A DNA stretch of 64,000 bases, taken from positions 44,418,665-44,482,664 of the forward strand of contig CP092874.1 in the NCBI GenBank assembly GCA_030710605.1. The letters run 5' to 3'. Positions 31,861 to 42,459 of the stretch are shown in pieces. The DNA comes from Cordylochernes scorpioides. Taxonomy: Eukaryota > Arthropoda > Arachnida > Pseudoscorpiones > Chernetidae. The notes beneath the pieces are model-generated. The model did not search any database and was not told the DNA's origin. It worked only from the letters and a program-made list of their open reading frames with translations. A program made the translations under genes and the position numbers. The first letter of the stretch is position 1. The number at the start of each line of letters is the position of its first letter.

Positions 31861-32779
31861 TTATTCATTTTATATTTGTTTTTATACCTTTATATAAAAT
31901 GACTATGTTATCATTAACTTTCGGGCATACAACAATCTATTTCTCTAACCACTGCAGTGTACTTTACACTACTATCTTCTCAGTCATTGCTTCACATCAA
32001 CGTAGAAAAACCACAGTAATGCTTGACAATTATTTTTTTGATTTCATAATTTCAACAAACTATTTAATCAAAGTTCCCCAGATTTTAAAAATCCCAACTT
32101 CTGGCTTGAACACGTTTCAAAAGTTTACTACAATCATCCCTGGAGCATAATCACCCACGCAAACACAAAGCGTCCACAACTCTCACAACTCAATTTTTTA
32201 GCTCTAGCGGACCACAATCAACCTTTGATTTTAAGTCAAGTCAGATCACCTACTGTCGCTACAACAATTCTACTTAACGCATGACTCCATTTCACCCCTT
32301 TCAATCATATTAACAACTTGTTCTTCAACAACTTTTCAACGCAATAACCCTACAATTGTGACAAAGCACTGTAACCCTTATACAGGATCACAGGTGAAAC
32401 ATTGCCTCGGAAGACGCACAAGTCTATATCCTCGCTTTGCACCTGGACCTAAGTATTTGATTACCTGTGTAATACTTACAATTGCATATTCTTTAACCAC
32501 TAACCCTTTCCAACGCCCGCCAACAATCTCTTAAAACATCATCATTATTTTTTATCAAACAAAGGTTTTATCTTAATTTCTCTTTTATATGAATATCATA
32601 ACTTTTAAATTAAACATAAGTTGTATTTTTTTATAATTTGCAGATATATCCAAACAAAACATCTTGTTATAGCCCTTTTTAACCCTCACAGTTTAAATTA
32701 ATTAAAAGAAATTTTAATTACTTACCTGTGTTAGAGAGGCTTTACCCGGATAAACCCTTTCACTCCCGGGGCTCATCTA
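31861..32779 (+). other. Rest of LARD-like interior
   Basis: AT-rich non-coding DNA up to the 3' LTR. GGGGCTCATC lies directly before the LTR. No gene is seen. Confidence 0.45.
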
Positions 32780-33595
32780 TGGTAATTTAAACCAACAACC
32801 CTATATTGTATAATTACTTATAACAAGATTGTCATGTTGTATATAGAAACACATCTATAAATAATTATGCGCATGATTAATCTGTGTCATTGCATCGCCA
32901 TATGTAATGTATTTTGTACAAATTGAAGACAAATAAATAAAACTATGTAATAGATTAAGAGCTGAGTTAAAGCAAGATTGAAAAAGTTCAAAAACGTCTA
33001 CAATCGAGACAACTCTAAAGGAATTCGGCAGTCGTTGCCATCAAGGTCAAAGGGTGCAGACGTCCAAAGTTCACATTCTCAGACATCTCCAACCCCCCTC
33101 CTCGGGAATGGTATATAAACCTCGCTTTAGCCGAGCGCAGTTAGTCCGGAGTTAGTCAGCAGTCACCCCTTTCACCGTCGGCGCGAGCCCTTGTCGCTTA
33201 TAGCCAGGACCACCTGATCGCCATGTAAAACAGTAAGATCTCTTCTAACTCCATCTTGCTTAGCTCAACTCCTATCTGTTCATGGAACTTTCATACTACA
33301 GCTGTGTCTCTTCGTTTTGTGTGTGTGGACATTCCCAAGCTTTCCACTCTGCCTCGACCACGACTGCCTGTACTCTGTGAAAACTGTTAAAGGTCTTCCA
33401 AAGTGCAGAGAGGTACTGGAAAACTCTCCACGCCCTGACTGTCCCTCTTGGCTACTACAGGTTTGACCACCGGTTACCACAGCTTATAGCGAGAGTCGAC
33501 AGGATCTCATCACGGATAAGTCGACAGCAACTCTTTATCACATCAAAGTCGACAGGATCTCATCACGGATAAGTCGACAGCAACTCTTTATCACA
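32780..33595 (+). repeat. 3' LTR of family A element
   Basis: 816 bp, the same layout as 27814-28627 including the 51-bp duplication at its end, and followed by TATATA. A few base differences separate the two. Confidence 0.85.
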
Positions 33596-33599
33596 TATA

Positions 33600-33952
33600 T
33601 ATATATTGTTTTAGATGAAAAACATGGTGCAGGAAGACGAGTTTCTTTTATTGATGAATAGGTGTAAGCTTTTGGGTAAAAACCCTTCAACAGGCGAGCG
33701 CGACTTGTAAGAACTATGGTACAAATGGTAGGAAGGAATATATATATACAAAAAGGAAAGCTTTTAAACTATTTATATATGTTAATCTAATTAAATATGT
33801 TAAATTTATATTTATTATAAACTATTTATATATGTTAATCTTAATTGAATATATTAATCTTAATTAAATGAAGGACAGAAGAGGATGATAAGCTTCTGGA
33901 AGCTCTATTTTTCTATTGATGCTGTTCAGTTTGTGGGATACTACTGTGGGAA
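33600..33952 (-). repeat. Inverted copy of PLE-B 3' end
   Basis: Minus-strand sequence matching 34830-34945 plus 36345-36540. That is the end of the endonuclease gene, the UTR, the hammerhead-like box (33666-33695) and the CTCGTCTTCC tail. It lacks the Helitrons, so the inversion predates or escaped their insertion. Confidence 0.75.
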
Positions 33953-33959
33953 ATTCTAG

Positions 33960-34260
33960 TCATGACTAGAATAGATGATTGGATCACCCATACCCTCTCT
34001 ACAGAAATTCAGTTCTGGCGCAGATACATAGATGATATCTTCTGTATATGCAAAAAAGGATAAGAGAGCTTCATACTACTAACCCTTAATAATTACAATC
34101 AGGATATTTCCTTTACTCTAGAAACAGAAACTAACCTTGTTATCCCATTCCTTGATATCTTAATTATTCGCACCCCATCCTCTTTTCACACTACAGTTTA
34201 TCATAAAAAAACAATGCCCCCCCTGCTACACTCACTACAATTCTCACTGTCCTACCTCCC
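33960..34260 (+). pseudogene. PLE-B reverse transcriptase C-terminal piece
   Basis: In one frame, WITHTLSTEIQFWRRYIDD then IFCICKKG, with the catalytic YIDD box of Penelope RT, followed after a stop by NYNQDISFTLETETN and IPFLDILI, the PLE RT thumb motif. The upstream RT is missing and stops interrupt the frame. Confidence 0.7.
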
Positions 34261-34421
34261 ATAAAATCAAAAGTGTCAGAACCCTTACAAAAATAATATA
34301 CACCCATTGTTCCATAGATATCTTTAAAATAATAGAAAGAAATCGTATCATAACCCAGCTCTCCGCAGTTTCTTTTCCGCTCTCGTTCATTAATAAATAC
34401 ACTTATACACCTACAACTTCC

Positions 34422-34829
34422 ATGACTTTCAGATCATTGTGCTTTCTCCCTTACTCCCCCTCCTCAGTAGATATAGCCAGAAAACTTAGATCTTATGGCA
34501 TCCGTACCATATATAAAAATTCCCCCAATCTTCTTTCATCCCTCCGTCATCCTCATACTAAGTCCTCAGCTCCTCCTGACCCCCTTCGTTCTGTGGGCGC
34601 AGTCTACTCCGTCTCATGTGAACAGTGTCCTGCCACTTACGTGGGTGAGACGGGTAGATCTGTGTCCATCAGGATGAATGAACATTCCCGTAACATTTCC
34701 AGGCAAGATACCAAATCCCTCATTTCTCAACATATGCAGAGCACAGGCCACACTTTCAACATCAAAACCCCACCATACATTACAGGCACATACATATCTT
34801 ACACCAAAGACTTATCCTTGAATCCATAG
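34422..34829 (+). pseudogene. PLE-B GIY-YIG endonuclease
   Basis: 135 residues. AVYSVSCEQCPATYVGETGRS is the GIY-YIG motif, followed by the catalytic arginine in SIRMNEHSRN and the QHMQSTGHTF block. The last part (LNSINRKIELPEAYHPL) lies just downstream in another frame after about 34790, so the gene is frameshifted near its end. The copy at 60222-60536 is nearly identical and keeps that end in frame. Confidence 0.8.
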
Positions 34830-34949
34830 TATCCCACAAACTGAACAGCATCAATAGAAAAATAGAGCTTCCAGAAGCTTATCATCCTCTTCTGTCCTTC
34901 ATTTAATTAAGAGAGAGAGATTAATATATTCAATTAAGATTAACATATA

Positions 34950-35190
34950 TCTCTCTATATATAAAAATGAATGTTTGTATGTGTTAATTATTAAAACTAT
35001 ATATTCAAATTATTCTACTTAGCTCACGAACAGCGCCCTCTATCAAAGATTAGATTAAATTATGCTGATGCAAACAAATAGATAATGCTAATAACAAACA
35101 ATTATTTAAAAAATCTTATCTAAATATATATCACTCCGGTAGATATTCACACTGGTCAATCCCGGGGCGAAGCCCGGGTCACCCGTCTAG
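34950..35190 (+). mobile_element. Compact Helitron-like element, 241 bp
   Basis: Starts A|TCTCTCTATATATAAAAATG. It ends with the perfect hairpin CCCGGGGCGAAGCCCGGG, then TCACCCGT and CTAG at 35190, followed by T. It is among the shortest full Helitron-type units here and inserted in the PLE-B 3' UTR. Confidence 0.75.
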
Positions 35191-35199
35191 TAGTTTTTA

Positions 35200-35505
35200 A
35201 TAAATATAAATCTACTTATATATTTGCCTTATTCTGTCTGTTTGTCTGTTTGTTTGTCTGAAGCTCACGGATGGGATTTTTCATAACCATCGGTGGTTCA
35301 GTGGTAGAATGCTCGCCTGCCACGCGGGCGGCCCGGGTTCGATTCCCGGCCGATGCATTTTTTTTTTTTTTTTACAATTTTTAAAACTCATTTATATATT
35401 ATACAAGAATGACATCCACGGCGCCAATTTATAATTGTAACGAATAGTATTTGAATAAAAGCATTTAATCGGGTAAAACCCGGGCGTTGCCCGGGTCATT
35501 CGTAT
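35200..35505 (+). mobile_element. Helitron-type fragment carrying a tRNA-Gly gene
   Basis: Begins with a TCTGTCTGTTTGTCTG block typical of these Helitron 5' regions. It carries a tRNA-Gly at 35287-35357, then T-run, ACAATTTTTAAAACTCATTT, then the GACATCCACGGCGCC...hairpin 3' part (to 35505). The final CTAG is missing. The same tRNA plus downstream block recurs at 55036-55106 and 58057-58127. Confidence 0.6.
35287..35357 (+). tRNA. tRNA-Gly (GCC), slightly damaged
   Basis: A 71-nt cloverleaf matching the standard eukaryotic tRNA-Gly(GCC). Anticodon GCC lies in CTGCCACG; the A box is TGGTTCAGTGGTAGA and the B box GGTTCGATTCC. The first base is C instead of G, so the first acceptor pair is lost compared with the copies at 55036 and 58057. 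A long T-run follows as Pol III terminator. Confidence 0.8.
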
Positions 35506-35509
35506 ATAA

Positions 35510-36338
35510 TAATTGTATAAACGAATGCAAGACAAAATCACCGCGAATGTTTCTTTTTTTAAGGCAATTTCTTTTTAAGGCAATTATCGTTATTTATCGT
35601 TAATTTTTGTTTCGATTTTATTTAAAAAAAAACGATATGGTGCCTTTAAAAAATGATCTTTATTACTATGCAGTTTTCTATTTAGTCAATATACCTAAGT
35701 TCATGTTGCAAATGTAATTATCTCTATCGATTTAGTAGGTGAAATGCAAAAAAAAAAAATCGACATGATGAAATAAAACGAAAATTAAAATTATACCGCG
35801 AATGTTTCTTTTAAAAATCGAAATTTATTTTCAAAGAGAAATAGCGACATTTCTAACTTTGAGGATGAGGTATGCAAAGGTGAAACATGAAGAGTAATGG
35901 AGAACGGAAAAATAAAAAGTGTCCAGGGGCGGGAATCGAACCCACACCCTTCTGCTTACCGGGCAGGTGCCTTGTCCACTCGGCTACCCTGGACGTATTT
36001 TTCCGTTCATAACTTATATTTAAAGTAACATTTAAAATTCAATATAACGCGGCTGATGATTGTAAAACGAAAATTAAAATTATACCGCGAATGTTTCTTT
36101 TAAAAATCGAAATTTATTTTCAAAGAGAAATAGCGACATTTCTAACTTTGAGGATGAAAATTCACATTTTTATTTTTATATTTTCAAGACACACACAGTT
36201 TGGGGCGGGACGTTTCACAAGAGAGACATCCACGGCGCCAATTTATAATTGTAACGAATAGTATTTTAATTAAAACATTTTAAAATATATACACACTCGG
36301 GTAAAACCCGGGCGTTGCCCGGGCCATTCGTCTAGTTT
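35510..36338 (+). mobile_element. Helitron-type composite with duplicated body and tRNA-like core
   Basis: It ends with the hairpin CCCGGGCGTTGCCCGGG, CCATTCGT and CTAG near 36335. Inside are two direct copies (35777-35860 and 36068-36157) of a block starting AACGAAAATTAAAATTATACC, on either side of a tRNA-like sequence. The start is not clear. Confidence 0.5.
35921..35993 (-). tRNA. tRNA-like sequence, probably a pseudogene
   Basis: On the minus strand, GTCCAGGGTAGCCGAG to CCCCTGGAC can fold as a cloverleaf with an 8-bp acceptor stem, a D arm and a good T arm (GTGGG TTCGATT CCCGC). The 7-base anticodon loop CCGGTAA would read GGT (Thr), which is unusual in animals. The extra acceptor pair and the repeat setting point to a tRNA-derived repeat rather than a working gene. 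A scrap of it recurs at 36861-36877. Confidence 0.45.
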
Positions 36339-36447
36339 AACATATTTGATTAAGATTAACATATATAAATAGTTTAAAAACTTTCCTTTTTGTATATATA
36401 TATTCCTTCCTGCCATTTGTACCATAGTTCTTACAAGTCGCGCTCGC

Positions 36448-36477
36448 CTGTTGAAGGGTTTTTACCCGAAAGCTTGC
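36448..36477 (+). ncRNA. Hammerhead-like box at PLE-B 3' end
   Basis: CTGTTGA, then a hairpin (AGGGTTTTTACCC), then GAAAGCTTGC. The layout is that of a hammerhead core, but CUGUUGA departs from CUGANGA at one fixed position, so self-cleavage is doubtful. The same box is at 60845-60874 and, inverted, at 33666-33695. Confidence 0.35.
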
Positions 36478-36713
36478 ACCTATTCATCAATAAAAGAAAC
36501 TCGTCTTCCTTCACCATGTTTTTCGTCTAATTTCAATCCAGGAAGAATTCTTTATCTATATTTATATATATTGTTTATTGTTATTATTGCCTATATATAT
36601 ATATCATGAAAGGGCCTAAATTAAAATGAAAAATAATAAATTTAAAATGTCTAATTAATCTATATAAAGATCTAAAAATCTATATGAAGATTGATAAACG
36701 TGTATAAATTTTA

Positions 36714-37014
36714 AAACGAAAATTGCCATTATACCGCGAATGTTTCTTTTAAACAAAAATCGAAATTTATTTTAAAGAGAAATAGCGATTATTTCTAACT
36801 TTAAGGATGAAGTATGATAGGATGAATTGTGAAGTGTAATGACAAACGGAAAAATAAAAGTGTCCAGGGATGGGAATCCGTTTGTCATTACTCTTCACAA
36901 TTGATCCTATCATACTTCATCCTTAAAGTTAGAAATAATCGCTATTTCTCTTTAAAATAAATTTAGATTTTTGTTTAAAAGAAACATTCGCGGCATAATT
37001 GCAATTTTCGTTTT
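36714..37014. repeat. Large hairpin, arms about 137 bp
   Basis: The left arm, 36714-36850 (AAAACGAAAATTGCCATT...GACAAACGGA), is the inverse of 36877-37014, with a 26-bp spacer. The arms match with few differences. The arm sequence is the same block that surrounds the tRNA-like sequence at 35777-36157, so the hairpin was formed by inverted duplication of that repeat. Confidence 0.85.
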
Positions 37015-37019
37015 ACAAT

Positions 37020-37512
37020 CATCAGCCGCGTTATATTGTATTTTAAAGTGTATAAATTTTGTTATATAGTTTAAATATATTTTTGAAACATACTTTTTGA
37101 AAACACTTATTAAATTTTAAATATAAGATGTTTTCTTATAATATATAATAATATTGAAATGTCAAGTTTTTTTACAACGTCATTGGAAAATTATATTACT
37201 AAATCCTCAAATTGAATATTAAATTTATTATACTTGGAATACAAACACACACAACACAACACACATTTGAGAATTTTTACAATTTATAAATGTAATTTCA
37301 CCAGAAACCGCGAGAGGCCCTGTGTGCTTGCGAGTGAAAGTAGAAAATTTGCTAATAAAATTGCAGCGAATATTTATTTCGAATCAAATTCAACCCAGAA
37401 ATCTTCCTTGTAGTATAGTAAACAACTTCCCAAAGTTTCACGGCGATTGGATGTATGGTTTTTAAATTTATCGAGTACAGACAGACACACATTCATTTAT
37501 ACGTATATATGG
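37020..37512 (-). mobile_element. Helitron 5' fragment and AT-rich DNA
   Basis: At 37430-37512, CACGGCGATTGGATGTATGG and the GACAGACACACATTC block are the inverse of the Helitron 5' region seen at 57016-57100 and 58164-58250. The rest (37020-37430) is AT-rich with a short (CA)n tract near 37250 and no gene. Confidence 0.5.
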
Positions 37513-38074
37513 TGAGTTATGTTGACTCTTGTCGACTCTCGCTATGCTGTGGTAACCGAGGGTCTCTCGCTGTGGTATGGTAGCGGAAAGGGGCAAACAT
37601 GTAGTAACCGAGAGGGACAGTAAGGGCGTGGAGAGTTTTTCAGTACTTCTCTGCACCTTGGGAGACCTTTAACAGTTCTCACAGAGTACAGGCAGTCGTG
37701 GTCGAGGCAGAGTGGAAAGCTTGGGAATGTCCACACAACAAACGAAGACACAGTTGCACTAAGAAAGTTCCGTGAACAGATAAAAGTTGAGCTAGGAGCG
37801 AAAGATGGGGATAGAAGTGTTCTTACTGGTCTACATGGTCGATGAGGTGGACCTTGGTGACAACCGACGAGGGCTCGCGCTGATGGCGAAGTGACTGTAT
37901 TTTTGGCAAGAACGGAGGCCTTTTATATCTTTTCCGAGAAAGGGAGTATTGCATGTCAGCAGATGCAAAGAGCGTGGATCGTCTGGCGAAATTATACACT
38001 GGCGCCGTCCTGACAGTTTCCTATCTATCTTTAGACTTTGTTGTGGGAATTCTAAATCTATCTCGATTTTAGAC
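37513..38074 (-). repeat. Truncated solo LTR, family A
   Basis: A minus-strand family A LTR. It runs from the LTR's 3' end (near 37513) to the TCTAAAATCG block, then stops at about 38074 where a GC-rich LINE fragment starts. The LTR's first roughly 230 bp are missing. Confidence 0.75.
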
Positions 38075-38544
38075 GTTTTTAGGGCGTTCCAGGGCGCGGC
38101 GGGCCGAGCGGGTGGTGATCTTAGTGAATGTCCTGGTTGTCCGCGCAGGACAACGGCCTCGGCCAGGCTGGATTCCCTGAAGCTCGCCTGAAGATTCTCT
38201 GCAACGATCTTCCGGCAGAAGGCGGCGAGTCCCGCAGCGTCAGCGAGGGCGGAGCGCGTGGCGCGGACGATGGAGGGGTCGCCCAGGTCCCGGACTCGAA
38301 CGCCGATCCACCGCGAGGGAGCCAGGAGGTAGGGTGGGCGGAAGAATCGGCAGCCGCCGGTGATGCAGAGATCCAGCAGCTGGGTTGTTGGAGCCACCCG
38401 GTGGTTCAGGGTCAGGATGCCGGAGATTTCCTCCCAGATTCTCAAAAGCCGGAGACGCCGAGGCTGGAGTCTGGTGCCGTCAGGTGGAGGTCTCATCCAG
38501 GCGTCGCTGGTGACCAGCCAGAAGAAGCCATTTTTTTCCTCCAC
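37831..38544 (-). pseudogene. LINE post-RT fragment reading on into LTR
   Basis: A 237-residue frame. The first half is LINE post-RT sequence (RRLRLLRIWEEISG, LNHRVAPTTQLLDL, FFRPPYLLAPSRW). From about 38075 the frame simply runs through the neighbouring LTR, so that part is meaningless. Confidence 0.65.
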
Positions 38545-39430
38545 GGAGCGCGACCTGGACTCCCTTCAGACACGCAAGATGGAGCTGCGTTCCTATATCC
38601 ATTAGGCCGAGGCCCCCCGTGACCACGGGCCTCGCTAGGATGCCAGAAGGAAGCCATGCCGTGTGGTCATTCATCGGGCCCCCCTATGAATCGAGCCACA
38701 CGAGCCTGCAGCTTGGAGATAGTTGTAGCCTCTGGCAGGTACGCGTGGAGGTGGTGCTGGATGGTGGAGAGCACTAGGGAGTAGGCGGCCTTGGCTCGCC
38801 TGACAAGGGAGAGGCCACGCGTGAAGGGCGTTGATTTCCGGCAGGCAGATTCCAGGAGGGCCAGAAGATGTTGTCCCGGTGTGCAAAGGAGCTCCTTGTC
38901 GCGATTTTTGTCCCCAGGACCTGGATTGAGGAGCTCGACCAGGAGGCACTGAGGGGAGAGTCGCCGCGTTCGCGCCAAGCGCCGTACCAGAGGCCCGCGC
39001 TTCCCATAGTTCACGGCGATCCCTGAGGCTTGGTGGAAGTCCTCGAAGACGGCCGCGACACTCGCGAACTGCTCGTCGCGATGGACCAGGAGGAGGGTGT
39101 CGTCTACATAGGCGATGACATTGCCCATGCCGAGGATCGACTCCAGGCGACGTAACAGTGGCCCAGTCGCGATGCTGAAGAGCGCTGCGCTTACAGCACA
39201 GCCCTGTCTCACGCCATTCAGGAAATGGAAGGCAGCGGTTTGGAATTCTCCAGCCCGTATCGTGCGTCCGGTTTACAGGAGAAGTATCCAACCCACGAAG
39301 GCCGGTGGGAGTCGCAGGACACCATGAGCGATAGCATGAAGCCGCGATCCAGGGAGTCGAGGGCGGACTGGAGGTTGACGCAAACGATGGCCAGTGGCGA
39401 GCCCCCAGCAGTAGCCTACTCGACGGGATA
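38080..39430 (-). mobile_element. Internal fragment of GC-rich LINE
   Basis: Minus-strand RT and post-RT region of the GC-rich LINE, truncated at both ends (LTR at 38074, AT-rich DNA at 39431). The frame shifts several times. It is more diverged than the copies at 5580 and 62150. Confidence 0.8.
38667..39212 (-). pseudogene. LINE RT palm fragment
   Basis: MRQGCAVSAALFSIATGPLL is followed by the catalytic box in the form VIAYVDDTLLLV, FHQASGIAVNYGKR, and later FTRGLSLVRRAKAA. The box is YVDD where sister copies have YADD. A frameshift after GKR disrupts the thumb. Confidence 0.75.
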
Positions 39431-40435
39431 GGTTATTAATATTTTTTTAAATTTTAAATCAGTTGTTTTCAATGCTGTGACATTGAGATTAAGCACCAAT
39501 AGCAAAAACTCGATTAAAAAATATTATAATGTATGTAGACATTAGTATAATTTTAAAGCACATACAGTGCCATTGAAGTGCCAGAAAATTTGTTTTTATG
39601 GAAGTTTTTGCAATAGTTTTCCCTATATACACTTTGATTCATATAGGCTTCATGCTTCATGCTTGCTATATTGGACCATTGCCTAATTTCTATGTTGTAA
39701 CGCTATATAATCAGCTAATTTAGTAAAAGTTGTATTAATAATCCAAAATAAAAGTTTAAAAAAGCGTTTAAAAACTACTAATTTTTCTCACAATGGGTAA
39801 CAAATTATTTGTAAATATTTCTTGTAAGAAATAGTTGATGTTTTGATTAAAATATTTGTAAATAATTTTTGTAAGAAATAGTCAATGTTTTGATTAATAT
39901 ATTTGTAAATATTTCTTGTAAGAAATAGTCAATGTTTTGATTAAAATATTTGTAAATATTTCTTATAAGAAATAGTCTGTTTTAATTAAGCTCGTTGAAG
40001 AGTGATTATCGCTTGAAAGCTAGCGTTTTAAAATAAAAATAAACTCATTGTGAGAAATATTTATAGTTTTAAAAGTTATATTACTTTAATCCATAACAGT
40101 AAAACCTATCTAGATAAACCTAGTTCTATGGGGATCTTTTTGTATGATCGTTTAGCCTTAGACTACTAACATACTATTGGAGCCACGTACAGAAGTCAAC
40201 TATCCAGGTTAGTCGTCTGACCTATTGTCTCGACATTCAGCATCGCTCACATTTAAAATAAATTTTCAATATTCTTCTCTAATATGTGTAATATACTAGA
40301 ATAATGGCCCGTTCAATGAACGTCTCTAGAAATAAAACTAATTCAAACACTTATTCAAATTTTATCTTGATAAAATCAAATGATATTAATTAATTATTTT
40401 TGCTGTGTGTTATGCCGTTTCAAAATAGATGTATA
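39431..40435. other. AT-rich region with a short tandem repeat
   Basis: No gene is seen. A 47-bp unit (TTTGTAAATATTTCTTGTAAG...TGTTTTGATTAAAA) is repeated about four times at 39800-39990. The rest is unique AT-rich DNA. Confidence 0.5.
39800..39990. repeat. 47-bp tandem repeat, about 4 units
   Basis: Units of TTTGTAAATATTTCTTGTAAG and AAATAGTCAATGTTTTG in series with small changes. Each unit holds a small hairpin (TTCTTGTAAGAA). Confidence 0.8.
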
Positions 40436-41157
40436 TGGTAATTCAAACCAACAACCCTATATTGTATAATATAACAAGATTCTCATGTTGTATAATAGAA
40501 ATGCATCTGTAAATAATTATACGCATGATTGATATGTGTCATTACATCATCATATGTAATGTACTTTGTACAAACTGAGGATAAATGAATAAAACTCTGT
40601 AATAGATTAAGAGTGAGCTAAAGCAATATATTGAGATAGAAGTCTAAAAAGTCTAAAATCGAGGCTTACAAGATGTCAGGGCGTTGCCAGAGTGTACAAT
40701 ATCTCTTCCTATCCATGCCCTTATAGCATCCGCTGAAACCCAATACTTCCTCTCGGCAAAGATATATAAGCCTCTAACAGGGCCAGAAATAAATAGTAAC
40801 TTCACCATCAGCGGGAGCCCTCGTCGGTTGTGTCCAAGGTCCACCTCATCGACCATGCAGACCAGTAAGAACTTTTCTCAAATCTCCATCTTGCTCTTTA
40901 GTTCGACTCTTATCTGTTCATGGAACTTTCCTAGTACAACTGTGTCCCTTCGTTTTTTTTTTTTTTGGGTGGACATTCCCAAGTCTTTCACTCTGCCTCG
41001 ACCACGACTGCCTGTACTCTGTGAGAACTGTTAAAGGTCTTCCAAGGTGTAGAGAGGTACTGGAAAACTCTTCACGCCCTGACTGTCCCTCTCGGTTACT
41101 ACAGATTTGCCTCTCTCGGTTACCACAGTAAAGCGAGAGTCGACAGGATCCACATCA
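40436..41157 (+). repeat. Solo LTR, family A (plus)
   Basis: About 722 bp, TGGTAATTCAAACC to CACATCA, followed by TATATA that it shares with the next LTR. It is more diverged than the 27814 pair. Confidence 0.8.
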
Positions 41158-41163
41158 TATATA

Positions 41164-41881
41164 TGTGATAACCGAGGGTCAAACCTGTAGTAACCGAGAG
41201 GGACAGTCGGCGTGGAGAGTTTTCCAGTACCTCTTTGCACCTTGGAGGACCTTTAACAGTTCTCACAGAGTACCGGCAGTCGTGGTCGAGGCAGAGTGGA
41301 AAGCTTGGGAATGACCACACACAAAAAACGAAAAGACACAGTTGTAGTAGGAAAGTTCCGTGAACAGATAAAAGCCGAGCTAAGAGCAAGATGGAGATAG
41401 AAGAGTTCTTACTGTTCTAAATGGTCGATGAGATGGACCTGGGTACAACCGACGAGGGCTCACGCTGATGGTGAAGTGACTATATTTTCGGCTAGGGCAG
41501 AGGCCTTATATATCTTTACCGAGTGAGGAGGCATGCGGAAATTTGGACTTTGAACGGGTGCAAAGGGCGTGGGGCGTCTGCGGTATTCTACATTCAATGA
41601 CCTTGATGGAACGACCTGCCAAATTCCTCTTTAGGGTTGTTGGATTTCCCTCTCGATTTTAGACGTTTTTGAACTTCTTCTCAATCTTGCTTTAACTCAG
41701 CTCTTAATTTATTGCATAGTTTTATTTATTCATCCTCGGTTTGTACAAAGTACATTACATATGGTGATGCAATGACACATGTCAATCATGCATATAATTA
41801 TTTATAGATGTGTTTCTATATACAACATGACAATCTTGTTATAAGTATTATACAATATAGGGTTGTTGGTTTAAATTACCA
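41164..41881 (-). repeat. Solo LTR, family A (minus)
   Basis: 718 bp in inverse orientation (plus-strand start TGTGATAACCGAGGG, end AATTACCA), with TATATA at 41158-41163 and 41882-41887. Together with 40436-41157 it forms a tail-to-tail pair. Confidence 0.85.
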
Positions 41882-42459
41882 TATATACATAGTTGAAATT
41901 AAAATAAAGCTATGGAATATTTTTATCAATCGCATAATGAAAGCAACAATAATAAACATATTTTAAAAACTAATGATCTGGAAGTATCTCTGCATATATT
42001 TGCAGTGAATGGAATTTCTCAGTAGGCTGAAGTGTTCCAAAAACGATAAGAGGCTCTACAAGAACGTATTTCGAGATTTCCAAGTAAATATCTAGCAGGT
42101 AATATCCTACAATTGTGGCGGGAATATAAGATTTTCCCAAAAGTTCGTGTTTTTCTTAAAACGTTTTTCTTATTAGCGAATAATAATATTACAGCGAGAA
42201 TACACACATAATTATAATACAATTACATTATACATAATACAAATACATTATATATAACGGCGAATGGTTTTAGTATTTCAATTTTTTGCAAGTGTTTGCG
42301 AACTTTTGGGACAACCTTGTAATTTAACTGTAAGTTTTAATGACAACGAAAAAAACGTTAATTTATCGATTGAACTGGATAAATTATTTTATTCACACAA
42401 GTATACAAATTATATAAATTACATAAGACAAATATTTGTGATTCCAAGACGTATAGGAC
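41882..42459. other. AT-rich spacer downstream of RBX1-like gene
   Basis: No frame is recognised. On the minus strand AATAAAATAATTTA near 42385 could serve as poly(A) signal for the gene at 42460-42783. Confidence 0.4.

Larger units (their letters stand above)
27814..33595 (+). mobile_element. LARD-like LTR element, family A, mostly non-coding
   Basis: A 5.8-kb element with family A LTRs at 27814-28627 and 32780-33595, flanked by TATATA on both sides. The LTRs differ at only a handful of positions, so the insertion is recent. The interior is AT-rich and has only an integrase remnant; it is broken. It shares the TAAGCCGACAGGAT block just after the 5' LTR, and the GGGGC-CATC block before the 3' LTR, with the gypsy element at 21339-27349, so the two are relatives. 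A Penelope-like fragment lies inside at about 31190-31860. Confidence 0.8.
33600..36540 (+). mobile_element. Fold-back Penelope-like element (PLE-B) with inserted Helitrons
   Basis: A plus-strand PLE. It has an RT tail (about 33960-34260, with FWRRYIDDIFCICKKG), a GIY-YIG domain (34422-34829) and a 3' UTR ending at 36360-36540. The left end (33600-33950) is an inverted copy of the 3' part: the hammerhead-like end, the TTAATTAAATGAAGG block and the last codons of the endonuclease. The 3' UTR is split by a Helitron cluster from 34950 to 36338. Inverted terminal structure is known for PLEs. Frame changes and stops break the RT. Confidence 0.8.
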
